Source: CBFDBF01 sp050304615 (GTDB lineage: Bacteria; Pseudomonadota; Gammaproteobacteria; Chromatiales; Chromatiaceae). From it: DNA of 64,000 nt. Positions within the stretch are counted from its first letter, which is position 1, and each line of letters begins with the position of its first letter. Below, piece by piece: positions 53,232-61,473 of this stretch. The stretch is from positions 508,780 through 572,779 of the forward strand of contig JBNLDW010000011.1 in the NCBI GenBank assembly GCA_050304615.1. The letters are read 5' to 3'. The translations under genes and the position numbers were made by a program. The notes beneath the pieces are model-generated. The model saw only the letters and a list, made by a program, of their open reading frames with translations. It did not search any database and was not told the DNA's origin.

Positions 53232-53354
53232 CCCATAATTTGTGACTGCGTCATATGCTCTATGATTTGGTCGGTATCGCGTGAAATGCCGCACTTCTAG
53301 CGCCCTTCTGCCATGGGAGTTTGTTATGGTATAGCTGTTGGATTAGGTCCAGAT

Positions 53355-53828
53355 TTAATCTAAATCAGGCAATATCTCACGAGCAACGTCGGGAAATCTT
53401 TCTTGCAACCTATCAAAGTACTCTGGCCCATCGAGACACTCTGGGTTGTCCACCTCGCCGCAAGGTATTTCCACTACCGACCAGATCCCATCTTTTAGCT
53501 GTAGCAGGGCCGATATATCTTCATACTGGCTTGAGCCATCCTTGGATCTTGGAAGTGTATGCAGCCATGCCCAGCCATCTTTTCTTTTTAGATGCACAAC
53601 GACAAATATGACATCCATGCCGTGCATACGCTTTACCTCTTGGCGTAAGGCATCCAGGATCTCCTTGCGCTGCGGGCTACCGGCCGGTGGGGTGAGGCTA
53701 ACATCTCTGCTGTTCGCTTCCTCCTGGAGGGCCTCGTTTGAACCTAAAGAGTGGGCATACCCTGAAAAGAGAGATAGGGATAGGGCCATCAGCATGATGC
53801 CAATGGCAGGGCTTCTATGTAGTTGCAT
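53355..53828 (-). CDS. Secreted protein of unknown function
   Basis: A 157-residue protein with a clear signal peptide (AIGIMLMALSLSLFSGYAHS). The mature part is helical then beta, with RKEILDALRQEVKRMHGMDVIFVVVHLKRKDGWAWL, and ends acidic (DVAREILPDLD). Two Cys (EIPCGEVDNPECLD) could form a disulfide. I do not recognise a named family; the layout is that of small periplasmic proteins of the nuclear-transport-factor-like or DUF type. ATG at 53828 is used because longer upstream frames do not begin with a signal peptide. Confidence 0.7.
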   Translation of the reverse strand: MQLHRSPAIGIMLMALSLSLFSGYAHSLGSNEALQEEANSRDVSLTPPAGSPQRKEILDALRQEVKRMHGMDVIFVVVHLKRKDGWAWLHTLPRSKDGSSQYEDISALLQLKDGIWSVVEIPCGEVDNPECLDGPEYFDRLQERFPDVAREILPDLD

Positions 53829-53883
53829 ATCTATAATCTCGCATAGGATAGTGAGAAGCGCCCTATTATACGTGCGCCTTCGG

Positions 53884-54396
53884 TTAAATATCGGTCGGTC
53901 GGACAATAGCCTCCAGGTGAGCACAGCCCTCAACTAGTTCTGGCCAGTCGCAGTTTAGGGTGAGTCGCGCCAGGGTGGCAGTAGGGAGCAGTTTGCCATC
54001 AGCCGGTCGGGGTACGCTCCTGTCTGCCAGCCAGAGCAGCAACCCTTCCAGTGCAGGGTTGTGTCCCACTAGCATTACTCTGGTAGACCCTGGAGGAGAC
54101 TCTTGCAGCACTGCCAGTAGATTGTTGACGGAGGCGTCGTAGATACGCCTCTCTTCCCTGACCTGTTCTGCCGTGATCCCCATTGCTCGACAGCAATGGT
54201 CGGTTGTCATTTGGGCGCGTGTGGCGGGGGAGGTGACCACATGGGTTGGCACCAGACCCTGTTGTAGCAGCCATGTGCCAATCTGTTCGGCGTTGTGTCT
54301 GCCACGCTCTTTTAGCGGTCGCTGGAAGTCTTCGGCGTGACTCCCCCAGTCAGATTTTCCGTGGCGAAGGATCATTAATTCGTAAGGTTTAGCCAT
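53884..54396 (-). CDS. sixA: Phosphohistidine phosphatase SixA-like
   Basis: A 170-residue histidine-phosphatase. The catalytic RHG is in LMILRHGKSDW at the N terminus, and later VMLVGHNPALE supplies the second His. SixA removes phosphate from histidine-phosphotransfer domains such as those of PTS-Ntr and ArcB. ATG at 54396 is preferred over TTG at 54429 since the family starts close to RHG. It is read away from cytochrome c4. Upstream, another minus-strand frame ends 13 bases before it. Confidence 0.88.
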   Translation of the reverse strand: MAKPYELMILRHGKSDWGSHAEDFQRPLKERGRHNAEQIGTWLLQQGLVPTHVVTSPATRAQMTTDHCCRAMGITAEQVREERRIYDASVNNLLAVLQESPPGSTRVMLVGHNPALEGLLLWLADRSVPRPADGKLLPTATLARLTLNCDWPELVEGCAHLEAIVRPTDI

Positions 54397-54829
54397 GCCG
54401 TTTATCTCGCTAATCTGGGTTAAAGCCAAGCCCCGCGCTTGATTGCGGGGAGCTTACGGGTGCAGCCCCTATATCTTGCGCTAACTTGTCGCTGGTAGCC
54501 ATCCCATGAGGCGGTTGGTTAGCGGCCGACAGACGGGATTGGTGCGCAGTCATTATTTGACAACGGCATCCATCTTTTGTTGTTAGCTCCAGCAGCCAGC
54601 CACGGCCGTCTGAGCAGTAGCTGGCATGGGGGTAAAACCAGGTCGCCTCGATACCCAGCAGGGCGTGATTTCCCCCAGGACGGGGCTGTAGAAGGGTTAG
54701 TCGCTAGGGATGGCGGCATATTGTGATTTGACCGGACAACCGTCATTCTGGTATATATGTGCGCTTAAATTTATATGGCGTGCCGGCGGTATCAGGCGGG
54801 TTCAACAGCGGATAATAACGGGTTTTATT
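54397..54829 (+). other. Intergenic region between sixA and cytochrome c4
   Basis: This 430-base gap holds a 97-codon minus-strand frame at 54410-54703 with no usual start codon (reported as a finding), a CCCCGC/GCGGGG stem at 54431-54450 and, at its end, the cytochrome c4 promoter. No recognisable protein family is seen. Confidence 0.5.
54728..54757 (+). promoter_or_regulatory. Candidate promoter of cytochrome c4
   Basis: TTGACC (54728-54733) and TATATA (54752-54757) are 18 bases apart, and the bases before the -10 read TGG, giving an extended -10. Transcription would start about 65 bases before the cytochrome gene. Confidence 0.55.
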
Positions 54830-55438
54830 ATGAAAAAGTGGCTTGTAGCAGCTTCTATTAGCATGATGTTGGCGACATCAGGACTTCAGGCAGCTGGAGA
54901 TGCTGTGGCCGGCAAGGCTAAGTCCATCCCCTGTATGGCGTGTCATGGTGCGGACGGTAATAGCGTTACCCCAATCTGGCCAAAGCTGGCAGGTCAACAC
55001 GAGAACTATATTGCAAAACAGTTGGCCGATTTTAGGGCCGATCGGCGGGTTGACAGCATGATGACCCCGCAGGCGAAGCTGTTGGAGAGCGATCAGGATG
55101 TGGCCGATCTGGCCGCCTATTTTTCTGCACAGAAGCAGGTTGGCGGTGCTGCCTCTGCGGATAAGGTCAAACTAGGGAAGAAGATCTATCTGGGTGGCAA
55201 CAGTGCCACTGGGGTTGCAGCGTGCGTGGCGTGCCATGGCCCCAAAGGGGTGGGTAATCCAGCGGCCAATTTCCCCCGTATCAGCGGCCAGCATGCCACC
55301 TATGTGGGTAAGGCACTGACAGACTTTCGTGATGGCAAGCGCAGCAATGACGCTCAGGGTATGATGCAGGGCGTAGCCAGTAACATAAGCGATGCCGAGA
55401 TCGCCGCTGTGGCCGAGTATATTCAAGGTCTCCATTAG
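54830..55438 (+). CDS. Cytochrome c4 (dihaem)
   Basis: A 202-residue periplasmic dihaem cytochrome. The signal peptide (MKKWLVAASISMMLATSGLQA) is followed by two similar halves with haem sites CMACH near residue 35 and CVACH near 132, FPRISGQHATYVGKALTDFRDG in the second half and distal Met residues in SMMTPQAK and GMMQGVA. Cytochrome c4 carries electrons to oxidases. It is followed by dsbA, an EEP-family gene and a GGDEF gene, the same order as in Pseudomonas, so this block is ancestral rather than acquired. Confidence 0.95.
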   Translation: MKKWLVAASISMMLATSGLQAAGDAVAGKAKSIPCMACHGADGNSVTPIWPKLAGQHENYIAKQLADFRADRRVDSMMTPQAKLLESDQDVADLAAYFSAQKQVGGAASADKVKLGKKIYLGGNSATGVAACVACHGPKGVGNPAANFPRISGQHATYVGKALTDFRDGKRSNDAQGMMQGVASNISDAEIAAVAEYIQGLH

Positions 55439-55465
55439 TCGGCGACTGAATTGTAGATTTGAGAG

Positions 55466-55490
55466 AGGCGGCCATTGGCCGCCTTTTTAT
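55466..55490 (+). terminator. Intrinsic terminator after cytochrome c4
   Basis: GGCGGCC (55467-55473) and GGCCGCC (55477-55483) form a perfect seven-bp G+C stem with an ATT loop, directly followed by TTTTTATT. It lies 28 bases after the cytochrome c4 stop and is a textbook rho-independent terminator. Confidence 0.93.
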
Positions 55491-55652
55491 TAAGCTGGCG
55501 GTGAACCCAATGCCTACTAGTGGGTCATACAATGTAGTCTCTAATCGTAGGTTTAGGCCATAATCGTACTCCATGGCTGACACATTATATACGGAGCCGC
55601 CCTAAAGATTTGGGGTGTCTCTGCCGCAACCATACCAAGTAGGGGAAGGGAA

Positions 55653-56288
55653 ATGAATAAGAGTCATCTGTTTATCTGTCTGCTGCTGTTGCCTTTGATC
55701 ACTCAGGCGGCTCCAGGGTATGAGGAAGACATACATTACTCATCTGTGATTCCCGAGCAGCCTGGGGGTGAGGGGCAGCGGGTAAAGGTTATGGAGTTTT
55801 TCTGGTATGGCTGCATTCACTGTTACAAGCTTGAACCACACCTGAATGGATGGCTGCAGAACAAGCCGGGTGATGTTGATTTTGTGCGTGTTCCGGCCTT
55901 GCTTGGTCGTCCCTTAGCGAAGATGCATGCCAAGACGTACTATGCTCTTGAATTGATGCGGGTGGACGCATCGATCCACGACAAGATATTTCATGCCATT
56001 CAGGAAGAGGGGCAGCCATTGAGCACTATTGATGAGATGGCGGATTTTTTAGCGCAACAAGGTGTTGATGCCAAGGCCTATCGGAATGCCATGGGCTCTT
56101 TTGCGGTGCAGACCCAGGCCAAACGAGCGGGAATCATGGAGCAGCGTTTTGATGTGCGGGCGGTTCCGGCCGTTGGGGTGGATGGCAAGTATCTCGTTAG
56201 CGGATTGGATGGTTCTACTACAATTGATGTAGTGAACCACTTGATAAATCAGGTACGGCAGGAGAAGACGGCCAAGAGTGTAAAGTAA
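55653..56288 (+). CDS. dsbA: Thiol:disulfide interchange protein DsbA
   Basis: A 211-residue periplasmic oxidase with signal peptide (LFICLLLLPLITQAAP). The active site is CIHC in FFWYGCIHCYKLEPHL near residue 52, rather than the CPHC of E. coli DsbA; the cis-Pro is in VRAVPAVGVDGKY, and the helical insert lies between. It introduces disulfides into secreted proteins, needed here by the many cytochromes and NosL proteins. It lies 210 bases after the terminator, so it has its own transcript. Confidence 0.92.
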   Translation: MNKSHLFICLLLLPLITQAAPGYEEDIHYSSVIPEQPGGEGQRVKVMEFFWYGCIHCYKLEPHLNGWLQNKPGDVDFVRVPALLGRPLAKMHAKTYYALELMRVDASIHDKIFHAIQEEGQPLSTIDEMADFLAQQGVDAKAYRNAMGSFAVQTQAKRAGIMEQRFDVRAVPAVGVDGKYLVSGLDGSTTIDVVNHLINQVRQEKTAKSVK

Positions 56289-56318
56289 TTCAGATAGAAT
56301 AGCGGGGGAGTGAGTGGC

Positions 56319-57086
56319 GTGATAGATGGGGTTTCCAGGCGGTTACGGATATTGAGTTATAACATACAGGCGGGTGTGGATATTCAGCACTACCGCCACT
56401 ATGTAACTCATAGCTGGAAGCATCTGTTGCCACATCGTGAGCGGCAACTGAATCTGGATCGTATCGCTGTCCTGCTGCGTGATTATGATCTGGTGGGATT
56501 GCAAGAGGTGGATTCTGGTAGCCTGCGGAGTGGCTTTGTGGACCAGACCGAGTACCTAGCCCATATGGCTGGATTTCCCTACTGGCATAAGCAGGTAAAT
56601 CGGAGCTTGGGCAGGCTGGCGCAGCACAGCAACGGCCTGTTGAGTCGGCAGCGACCACGTAATGTTGTTGAAGTTAAACTGCCAGGATTACCTGGAAGAG
56701 GCGCAATCTTTGCCCATTATGGCGGTGCTGACGGTGTGGTGGTGTGTGTCATGCATCTCGCTTTGGGGCGGCGGGCGCGTATGCGGCAGATGGCGTATAT
56801 CGGGGAGCGTCTGCAAAATTATCGTCATATTGTGGTTATGGGGGATCTTAATTGCAGTTGTGAATCGCGCGAGGTGAAGATGTTAATGGCGCGTGCTGAC
56901 CTGCGTGAGCCATCCTGTAAGCTGAACACCTTCCCCAGTTGGCGGCCGATGCGCAAGCTTGACCACATACTGGTCTCCACGTCGCTGGAGATAGAGAATC
57001 CCAGGGTGGTCGATTATCCGATATCTGATCATCTGCCTATTGGGATCGACATAATTCTTCCCCAGGAGATCAATCTGGCTGCATAG
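56319..57086 (+). CDS. Endonuclease/exonuclease/phosphatase-family protein
   Basis: A 255-residue EEP-fold hydrolase without signal peptide. The fold motifs are ILSYNIQAG at the N terminus (Asn), GLQEVDS (metal-binding Glu), MGDLNCS (Asp and Asn) and ISDHLPI (catalytic Asp-His pair) near the C terminus. It could cleave phosphodiesters in nucleic acids or lipids; the substrate is not known. In Pseudomonas the homologous gene is also between dsbA and a diguanylate cyclase. GTG at 56319 has GGGGGAG eight bases upstream and is preferred to GTG 56310. Confidence 0.87.
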   Translation: MIDGVSRRLRILSYNIQAGVDIQHYRHYVTHSWKHLLPHRERQLNLDRIAVLLRDYDLVGLQEVDSGSLRSGFVDQTEYLAHMAGFPYWHKQVNRSLGRLAQHSNGLLSRQRPRNVVEVKLPGLPGRGAIFAHYGGADGVVVCVMHLALGRRARMRQMAYIGERLQNYRHIVVMGDLNCSCESREVKMLMARADLREPSCKLNTFPSWRPMRKLDHILVSTSLEIENPRVVDYPISDHLPIGIDIILPQEINLAA

Positions 57087-57095
57087 GAGAGAGCG

Positions 57096-58676
57096 GTGGT
57101 GCAAGATCAGGATTGGAAAGGCAAATATATGGACCTGCTGCAGAAGCAGGACGATATAGAGAGCGAGCACAAGGATAGCGATAAGGTTCTATGTCGCACC
57201 ATCGTACGCCTTGCCCTGGCCACCAGTGGGCTGAATCCGCGCCTGGATCCCCATATAAATAGACTGCGCGACGTTGTGCGCAAAGGCGTGGTTACCCCAG
57301 GCTCATTGCGCCAGATCGCAAGTTTTTCTGAGGCCATGCTCCGTGCCAGTGATGATGCCACGCCTGGTGTGGGTGGGGGCAAAGGTGGTGCAGGTAACGA
57401 TCTGTTTCAGCGTATTCTAGCTCACTCTAAACTTACCGGTAGGGATGCTGGACGACTCAAACGTATCGGTAAGGAGTTGCTGGCAGATCCGGCATCAGCC
57501 TCAGATAAAACGCTGGATGAGTTGTTGCAGTTGCTGGCAAAAGATTATCTACCTAAAGGCCAGCAGGGAGAGAGTGAGCCGGGGCTGCTGGGTCGGCTGT
57601 TGGGCAGGAAGGAGGATGGCGTAGCGCAGCTGGATGGGGCGCATAAAGGCGAGGCGGTAAAACAGCTACTCTCCTTGTTGGTCAAGTTAGACTGGCCGGC
57701 GCAATTTAAGAGTGACATATCCTCTCTGGAGAGGTTGCTGGGGAAACAGGCTGCCCCGGAAGTGGTTGATAAGGTGGTGCGGGATCTGACAAAAGTGGTC
57801 TCCACAATTTTAGGGGATCTGGAATTTGGAACCAAGGCCACTGAAAGTTTTCTGGCTGACCTGACTGCGCGCCTGAAGGAGTTGGATAAATACGTGTTGG
57901 GTGGCCACGCTACTATAAAGGCGTCACTGCAGAGCGGGCGCGATCTGGATCGTCAGGTAAGTCGTCAGGTCGGGGAAATCGAGAGTAGTGTCCAGGGTGC
58001 GGATGATCTGCAACGGCAGGTCTCCGGCTATATAGACCAGATCCGCATGCACATGGCTGACCACCTAAAGGCCACAGAGACGCGCTACCAGGAGGCGCTG
58101 GAGAATGAGAAAAACCTACATCAGAAGCTGATGGAGGTGGAGCGCGAGACAGGCGTACTGCGCCAGAAGATCGACGAGGCGCACGCGCGTTCTACCCTGG
58201 ATGCAGTGACCGGCCTGCCGAATCGAAAGGCATATGATGAGCGGCTGGCGGAGGAGTTCTCACGCTGGGAGCGGTACCAAACCCCGTTGGTGTTGTTGGT
58301 CTGGGATCTGGATGATTTTAAACAGGTCAATGACCGCTATGGCCATCAGGCGGGAGACAAGGCGCTGAATGTGGTTGGCCAGATATTGAGGCAGCGTCTG
58401 CGGAAGACAGACTTTGTGGCGCGTTATGGCGGGGAGGAGTTTGTCATGCTGATTTCAGGCTCCCATATAGACCAGGCCTTAATGATGGCAGAGGAGATTC
58501 GTGCGGCAGTTGAAAAGAGTCCATTCCATTCAGGTCAGAAGCGTGTGGTGCTTACCATCTCCTGTGGTATGAGTGAGTTTAATGAGGGGGATACCCCAAA
58601 AAAGGTATTCAAGCGGGCCGATGATGCGCTCTACATGGCCAAGGAACACGGTAAAAATCGTTGTCAGAAAGGTTAA
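57096..58676 (+). CDS. Diguanylate cyclase with long coiled-coil N terminus
   Basis: A 526-residue cytoplasmic protein. The first 360 residues are helical without a known sensor domain and end in a coiled coil (ENEKNLHQKLMEVERETG); the C-terminal GGDEF domain has RYGGEEF near residue 444 with an inhibitory site RKTD five residues before it, so it should make c-di-GMP under product feedback. It sits in the place of the PA5487-type cyclase in the cytochrome c4 - dsbA cluster. The gene starts 9 bases after the EEP gene with AGGAGAG upstream. Confidence 0.93.
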   Translation: MVQDQDWKGKYMDLLQKQDDIESEHKDSDKVLCRTIVRLALATSGLNPRLDPHINRLRDVVRKGVVTPGSLRQIASFSEAMLRASDDATPGVGGGKGGAGNDLFQRILAHSKLTGRDAGRLKRIGKELLADPASASDKTLDELLQLLAKDYLPKGQQGESEPGLLGRLLGRKEDGVAQLDGAHKGEAVKQLLSLLVKLDWPAQFKSDISSLERLLGKQAAPEVVDKVVRDLTKVVSTILGDLEFGTKATESFLADLTARLKELDKYVLGGHATIKASLQSGRDLDRQVSRQVGEIESSVQGADDLQRQVSGYIDQIRMHMADHLKATETRYQEALENEKNLHQKLMEVERETGVLRQKIDEAHARSTLDAVTGLPNRKAYDERLAEEFSRWERYQTPLVLLVWDLDDFKQVNDRYGHQAGDKALNVVGQILRQRLRKTDFVARYGGEEFVMLISGSHIDQALMMAEEIRAAVEKSPFHSGQKRVVLTISCGMSEFNEGDTPKKVFKRADDALYMAKEHGKNRCQKG

Positions 58677-58701
58677 GTAGTCCCTATTATAACGTCTGGC
58701 C

Positions 58702-58719
58702 ATCACAGTAATCTGTGAT
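58702..58719. promoter_or_regulatory. Palindromic operator upstream of znuA (candidate Zur-type site)
   Basis: ATCACAG (58702-58708) and CTGTGAT (58713-58719) form a perfect 7-4-7 inverted repeat whose last bases overlap the -35 of the likely znuA promoter, the position of a repressor site. Zur is the expected regulator of zinc importers, but the sequence is not the E. coli Zur consensus. Confidence 0.5.
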
Positions 58720-58748
58720 TACAGCTGCTTTTCATGTGGTACCATAAT
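58719..58748 (+). promoter_or_regulatory. Candidate promoter of znuACB
   Basis: TTACAG (58719-58724) and CATAAT (58743-58748) are 18 bases apart, about 35 bases before the znuA start, and overlap the palindrome. Confidence 0.45.
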
Positions 58749-58781
58749 CCCCCCTTTCCTGAGCGGCATTACTTAAGATAG

Positions 58782-59672
58782 ATGAGAGATAGAATCACAT
58801 GCCTGGCGGTCCTGCTACTGCTGCTTTTAGCAGTCACCACCTCTACCTTAGCGGCAGAGGGCCGGCTGCAGCTGGTTGTCACCGTTGTACCGCAGCAGTA
58901 TCTGGCGACCAAGATCGGCGGTAGACATGTGGATGTAACCGTTATGGTCGGGCCGGGTCAGAGTCCAGCTACCTATGAGCCGACTCCACGCCAGATGGCG
59001 GCGGTAGCCACAGCGAATCTCTACTACCGTATCGGCGTCCCATTTGAGCGGATCTGGATGGAGCGGATGAGGAGTATCAATCCAACCATGCAGCTACTGG
59101 ATGCGCGGGATGGCATCCAGCTGCGGGAGATGGAGCCGGCAGGTGGGCACCATGATCACGGTGACCATGAGCATGCCGCCGGAGAGAGTGATCCCCATAT
59201 CTGGTTGAGTCCACCCCTGATGCAGCATATGGCCGCAAGGTTGCGCGACCAGCTGATCACTATGGATCCACAGAACCGCAGCGACTATGAGGCTAATTTT
59301 ACCGCCCTCAATACAGAGATGGAGCAGCTGCATAGTGACATCACACAGCAGCTGCAGGGGCTAAAGTGGAGAGAGTTTATAGTGTTTCACCCCTCCTGGG
59401 GCTATTTTGCCGACAGCTACCAATTGCATCAGATTCCGATTGAGAGCGGTGGTAGTGAGGCTGGAGCCAGTAGCATGGAGAGTCTGATACATGAGGCAAA
59501 AGAGAGCGGGGCCAAGGTGGTCTTTGTGCAGCCGCAGTTCAGCCAGAAGCAGGCGGAGACCATGGCCACCGCTATCGGTGGTAGAGTAGTGGCGATTGAT
59601 CCGCTGGCGGCAGATTATGCGGCCAATCTGCGGCGGGTAGCCGCAACGATTGTGGAAGCCAACGGTGAGTGA
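58782..59672 (+). CDS. znuA: Zinc ABC transporter substrate-binding protein ZnuA-like
   Basis: A 296-residue cluster A-I binding protein with signal peptide (CLAVLLLLLLAVTTSTLA). A His-rich mobile loop (GGHHDHGDHEHAAGESDPHIW) near residue 125 is typical of zinc-specific members. Ligand His residues appear in SDPHIWLSP and VFHPSWGYF, and Asp in AIDPLA. The first usual His is absent: the segment reads GQSPATYEPTP where DPHTYEP is common, so zinc may be bound by three protein ligands. It is the first gene of an operon with overlapping starts. Confidence 0.9.
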   Translation: MRDRITCLAVLLLLLLAVTTSTLAAEGRLQLVVTVVPQQYLATKIGGRHVDVTVMVGPGQSPATYEPTPRQMAAVATANLYYRIGVPFERIWMERMRSINPTMQLLDARDGIQLREMEPAGGHHDHGDHEHAAGESDPHIWLSPPLMQHMAARLRDQLITMDPQNRSDYEANFTALNTEMEQLHSDITQQLQGLKWREFIVFHPSWGYFADSYQLHQIPIESGGSEAGASSMESLIHEAKESGAKVVFVQPQFSQKQAETMATAIGGRVVAIDPLAADYAANLRRVAATIVEANGE

Positions 59673-60399
59673 TCACACGGTCATATCACTGCAGGAGCTC
59701 TCCTTCTCCTATGATGGCCCTGCGATCCTTGAAGGAATCAATCTGGAGGTTAGTGCGGGTGAGTTCCTCGGCATAGTTGGGCCCAACGCCGGCGGGAAGA
59801 GTACCCTGTTGAAGATCATCCTGGGACTACTGCAGCCAACATCTGGTCAGGTGCGGGTCTTGGGTAGGACTCCGGTGGAGGCGCGGCGACAGATAGGCTA
59901 TGTGCCACAGTATCCTGAATTTCGGCGCGACTTCCCGATTACGGTCGAGGATATGGTGCTGATGGGGCGGCTAGGGGGCGCCCCTTTGCTGGGCGGATAC
60001 AGCCAACAGGATCGGGAGGTTGCCAAGCAGGCGATGGCTCAGACAGAGATATTGCCCTTGGCAAAACGCCATATTGAGACCCTCTCTGGTGGCCAGTTGC
60101 AGCGGGCGCTGGTGGCCAGGGCGCTGGCCTGCCAGCCACAAATCCTGCTGTTGGATGAACCTACTGCTAATATTGATCTGCGGATGGAGAGTGACATATT
60201 TGACCTGTTACAGCAGCTCAAAGAGAGCATGACCATCATAGTGGTCTCGCACGATGTGGGGTTTATTTCCAACTATGTGGGTCGGGTTGCCTGTCTTGCC
60301 CGCACCATGATGTGCCACCACGCAACCGAGATAGATGGCAAGATGATCAGCGCACTCTATGCAGAGCCGGTACAGATGATTGAGCATCTACACCCATGA
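59665..60399 (+). CDS. znuC: Zinc ABC transporter ATPase ZnuC-like
   Basis: A 244-residue ATPase. Walker A is GPNAGGKST near residue 38, the Q-loop is in IGYVPQYPEF, signature LSGGQLQR near 143, Walker B ILLLDEPTANID and H-loop VSHDVGF. It powers the ZnuA/ZnuB importer at the inner membrane. GTG at 59665 overlaps the end of znuA by eight bases; a TTG at 59650 is less likely. The ATGA overlap with znuB shows tight coupling. Confidence 0.93.
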   Translation: MSDHTVISLQELSFSYDGPAILEGINLEVSAGEFLGIVGPNAGGKSTLLKIILGLLQPTSGQVRVLGRTPVEARRQIGYVPQYPEFRRDFPITVEDMVLMGRLGGAPLLGGYSQQDREVAKQAMAQTEILPLAKRHIETLSGGQLQRALVARALACQPQILLLDEPTANIDLRMESDIFDLLQQLKESMTIIVVSHDVGFISNYVGRVACLARTMMCHHATEIDGKMISALYAEPVQMIEHLHP

Positions 60400-61232
60400 G
60401 TCAATTTATGCAGGCCCTGTTGCAGTTCAGCTTTCTACAGCACGCCCTGCTGGCCGGCCTGCTAGCCAGCGTTGGCTGTGGCGTTGTGGGCAGTTACGTG
60501 GTGGTCAAGCGGATCGGTTTTTTGGCTGGAGGTATTGCCCATGCAGTGCTTGGCGGTATGGGGATTGCCCTGTTCTACGGCGTCAGCCCACTTTCTGGGG
60601 CGTTGGCAGCGGCCCTGGTAGCGGCCATCCTGATTGGCTGGGTCAGCCTGCGCTGGCGGGAGCAGGAGGACACCCTGATTGGTGCACTGTGGGCGATAGG
60701 TATGGCCATTGGCATACTCTTTATCTCCCGCACTCCTGGATACAATGTTGACCTGATGAGTTACCTGTTCGGTAATATCCTGTTGGTATCATCTAGTGAT
60801 CTTTGGTTAATGGCGGTGGTAGATGTAGTGCTGGCGGCTACGGTACTGTTGTTTTACCGGCAATTTATGGCTGTTTCGTTTGATGAGGAGTTTGCCCGGC
60901 TGCGTGGTCTGCCGGTCACGTTTTTCTATCTGCTGCTGCTCTGCATGGTGGCCCTTACCGTAGTGTTGCTGATTCAGGTGGTGGGACTGATCCTGGTGAT
61001 TGCGCTGCTGACACTGCCTGCGGCAATCGCCATCCAGTATGTCCATACCCTGGGTCGGATTATGCTGGTAGCGGCACTCCTGGGGGTGACCTTTACTACC
61101 TCTGGGCTAGCGCTCTCCTACCAGCCAGATCTGCCGGCAGGTGCAACCATTATCCTGGTGGCGGGCACGACCTACCTGCTCTCCACTATGTTACGGGGAG
61201 TTCGCCGCCGTAGGAGGCTAGCTGCTAGATGA
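60396..61232 (+). CDS. znuB: Zinc ABC transporter permease ZnuB-like
   Basis: A 278-residue membrane protein with about eight helices, from FLQHALLAGLLASVGCGVVGSYVVVKRIGFLAGGIAHAVLGGMGIAL, the family's N-terminal pattern, to a late LLLIQVVGLILVIALLTLPAAIA. It forms the channel for zinc (or manganese) uptake. The ATG lies in the znuC stop (ATGA) and its own stop overlaps yidD in the same way. Confidence 0.93.
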   Translation: MSQFMQALLQFSFLQHALLAGLLASVGCGVVGSYVVVKRIGFLAGGIAHAVLGGMGIALFYGVSPLSGALAAALVAAILIGWVSLRWREQEDTLIGALWAIGMAIGILFISRTPGYNVDLMSYLFGNILLVSSSDLWLMAVVDVVLAATVLLFYRQFMAVSFDEEFARLRGLPVTFFYLLLLCMVALTVVLLIQVVGLILVIALLTLPAAIAIQYVHTLGRIMLVAALLGVTFTTSGLALSYQPDLPAGATIILVAGTTYLLSTMLRGVRRRRRLAAR

Positions 61233-61438
61233 AAGGGCTAGTAATCACACTTATCAAGGGCTACAGTTATCTGATTAGCCCATTTCTTGGGAATAATTGT
61301 CGTTACTACCCTACCTGCTCCGCCTATACTCAGGAGGCGGTAGAGAAGTATGGGGTACTCCGGGGGGGGTGGCTTGGTATTAAACGGATCTGCCGTTGTC
61401 ATCCCTGGCATAAAGGGGGCGTTGACCCGGTGCCATAG
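61229..61438 (+). CDS. yidD: Membrane protein insertion efficiency factor YidD
   Basis: A 69-residue protein matching YidD: LIKGYSYLISPFLGNNCRYYPTCS near the N terminus, EAVEKYGVLRGGWLG, then RICRCHPWHKGGVDPVP at the end. It assists YidC-mediated insertion at the inner membrane. YidD is normally between rnpA and yidC; here it is appended to the zinc importer operon with an ATGA overlap, away from that setting. Confidence 0.95.
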   Translation: MKGLVITLIKGYSYLISPFLGNNCRYYPTCSAYTQEAVEKYGVLRGGWLGIKRICRCHPWHKGGVDPVP

Positions 61439-61444
61439 CATAAA

Positions 61445-61461
61445 GGATCTTATTGAGATCC
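61445..61461. repeat. Small hairpin before the HIT-family gene
   Basis: GGATCT (61445-61450) and AGATCC (61456-61461) form a six-bp stem around TATTG. The stem takes in the AAGGA ribosome-binding sequence and the loop holds a TTG that could be a start codon, so it may limit translation of the downstream gene. Confidence 0.45.
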
Positions 61462-61473
61462 ATCGGAAAACGC

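Noticed and set aside
54519..54746. 75-residue minus-strand frame with ATG at 54718
   Set aside because: The sequence overlaps a more protein-like frame and the cytochrome c4 promoter; no ribosome-binding site.
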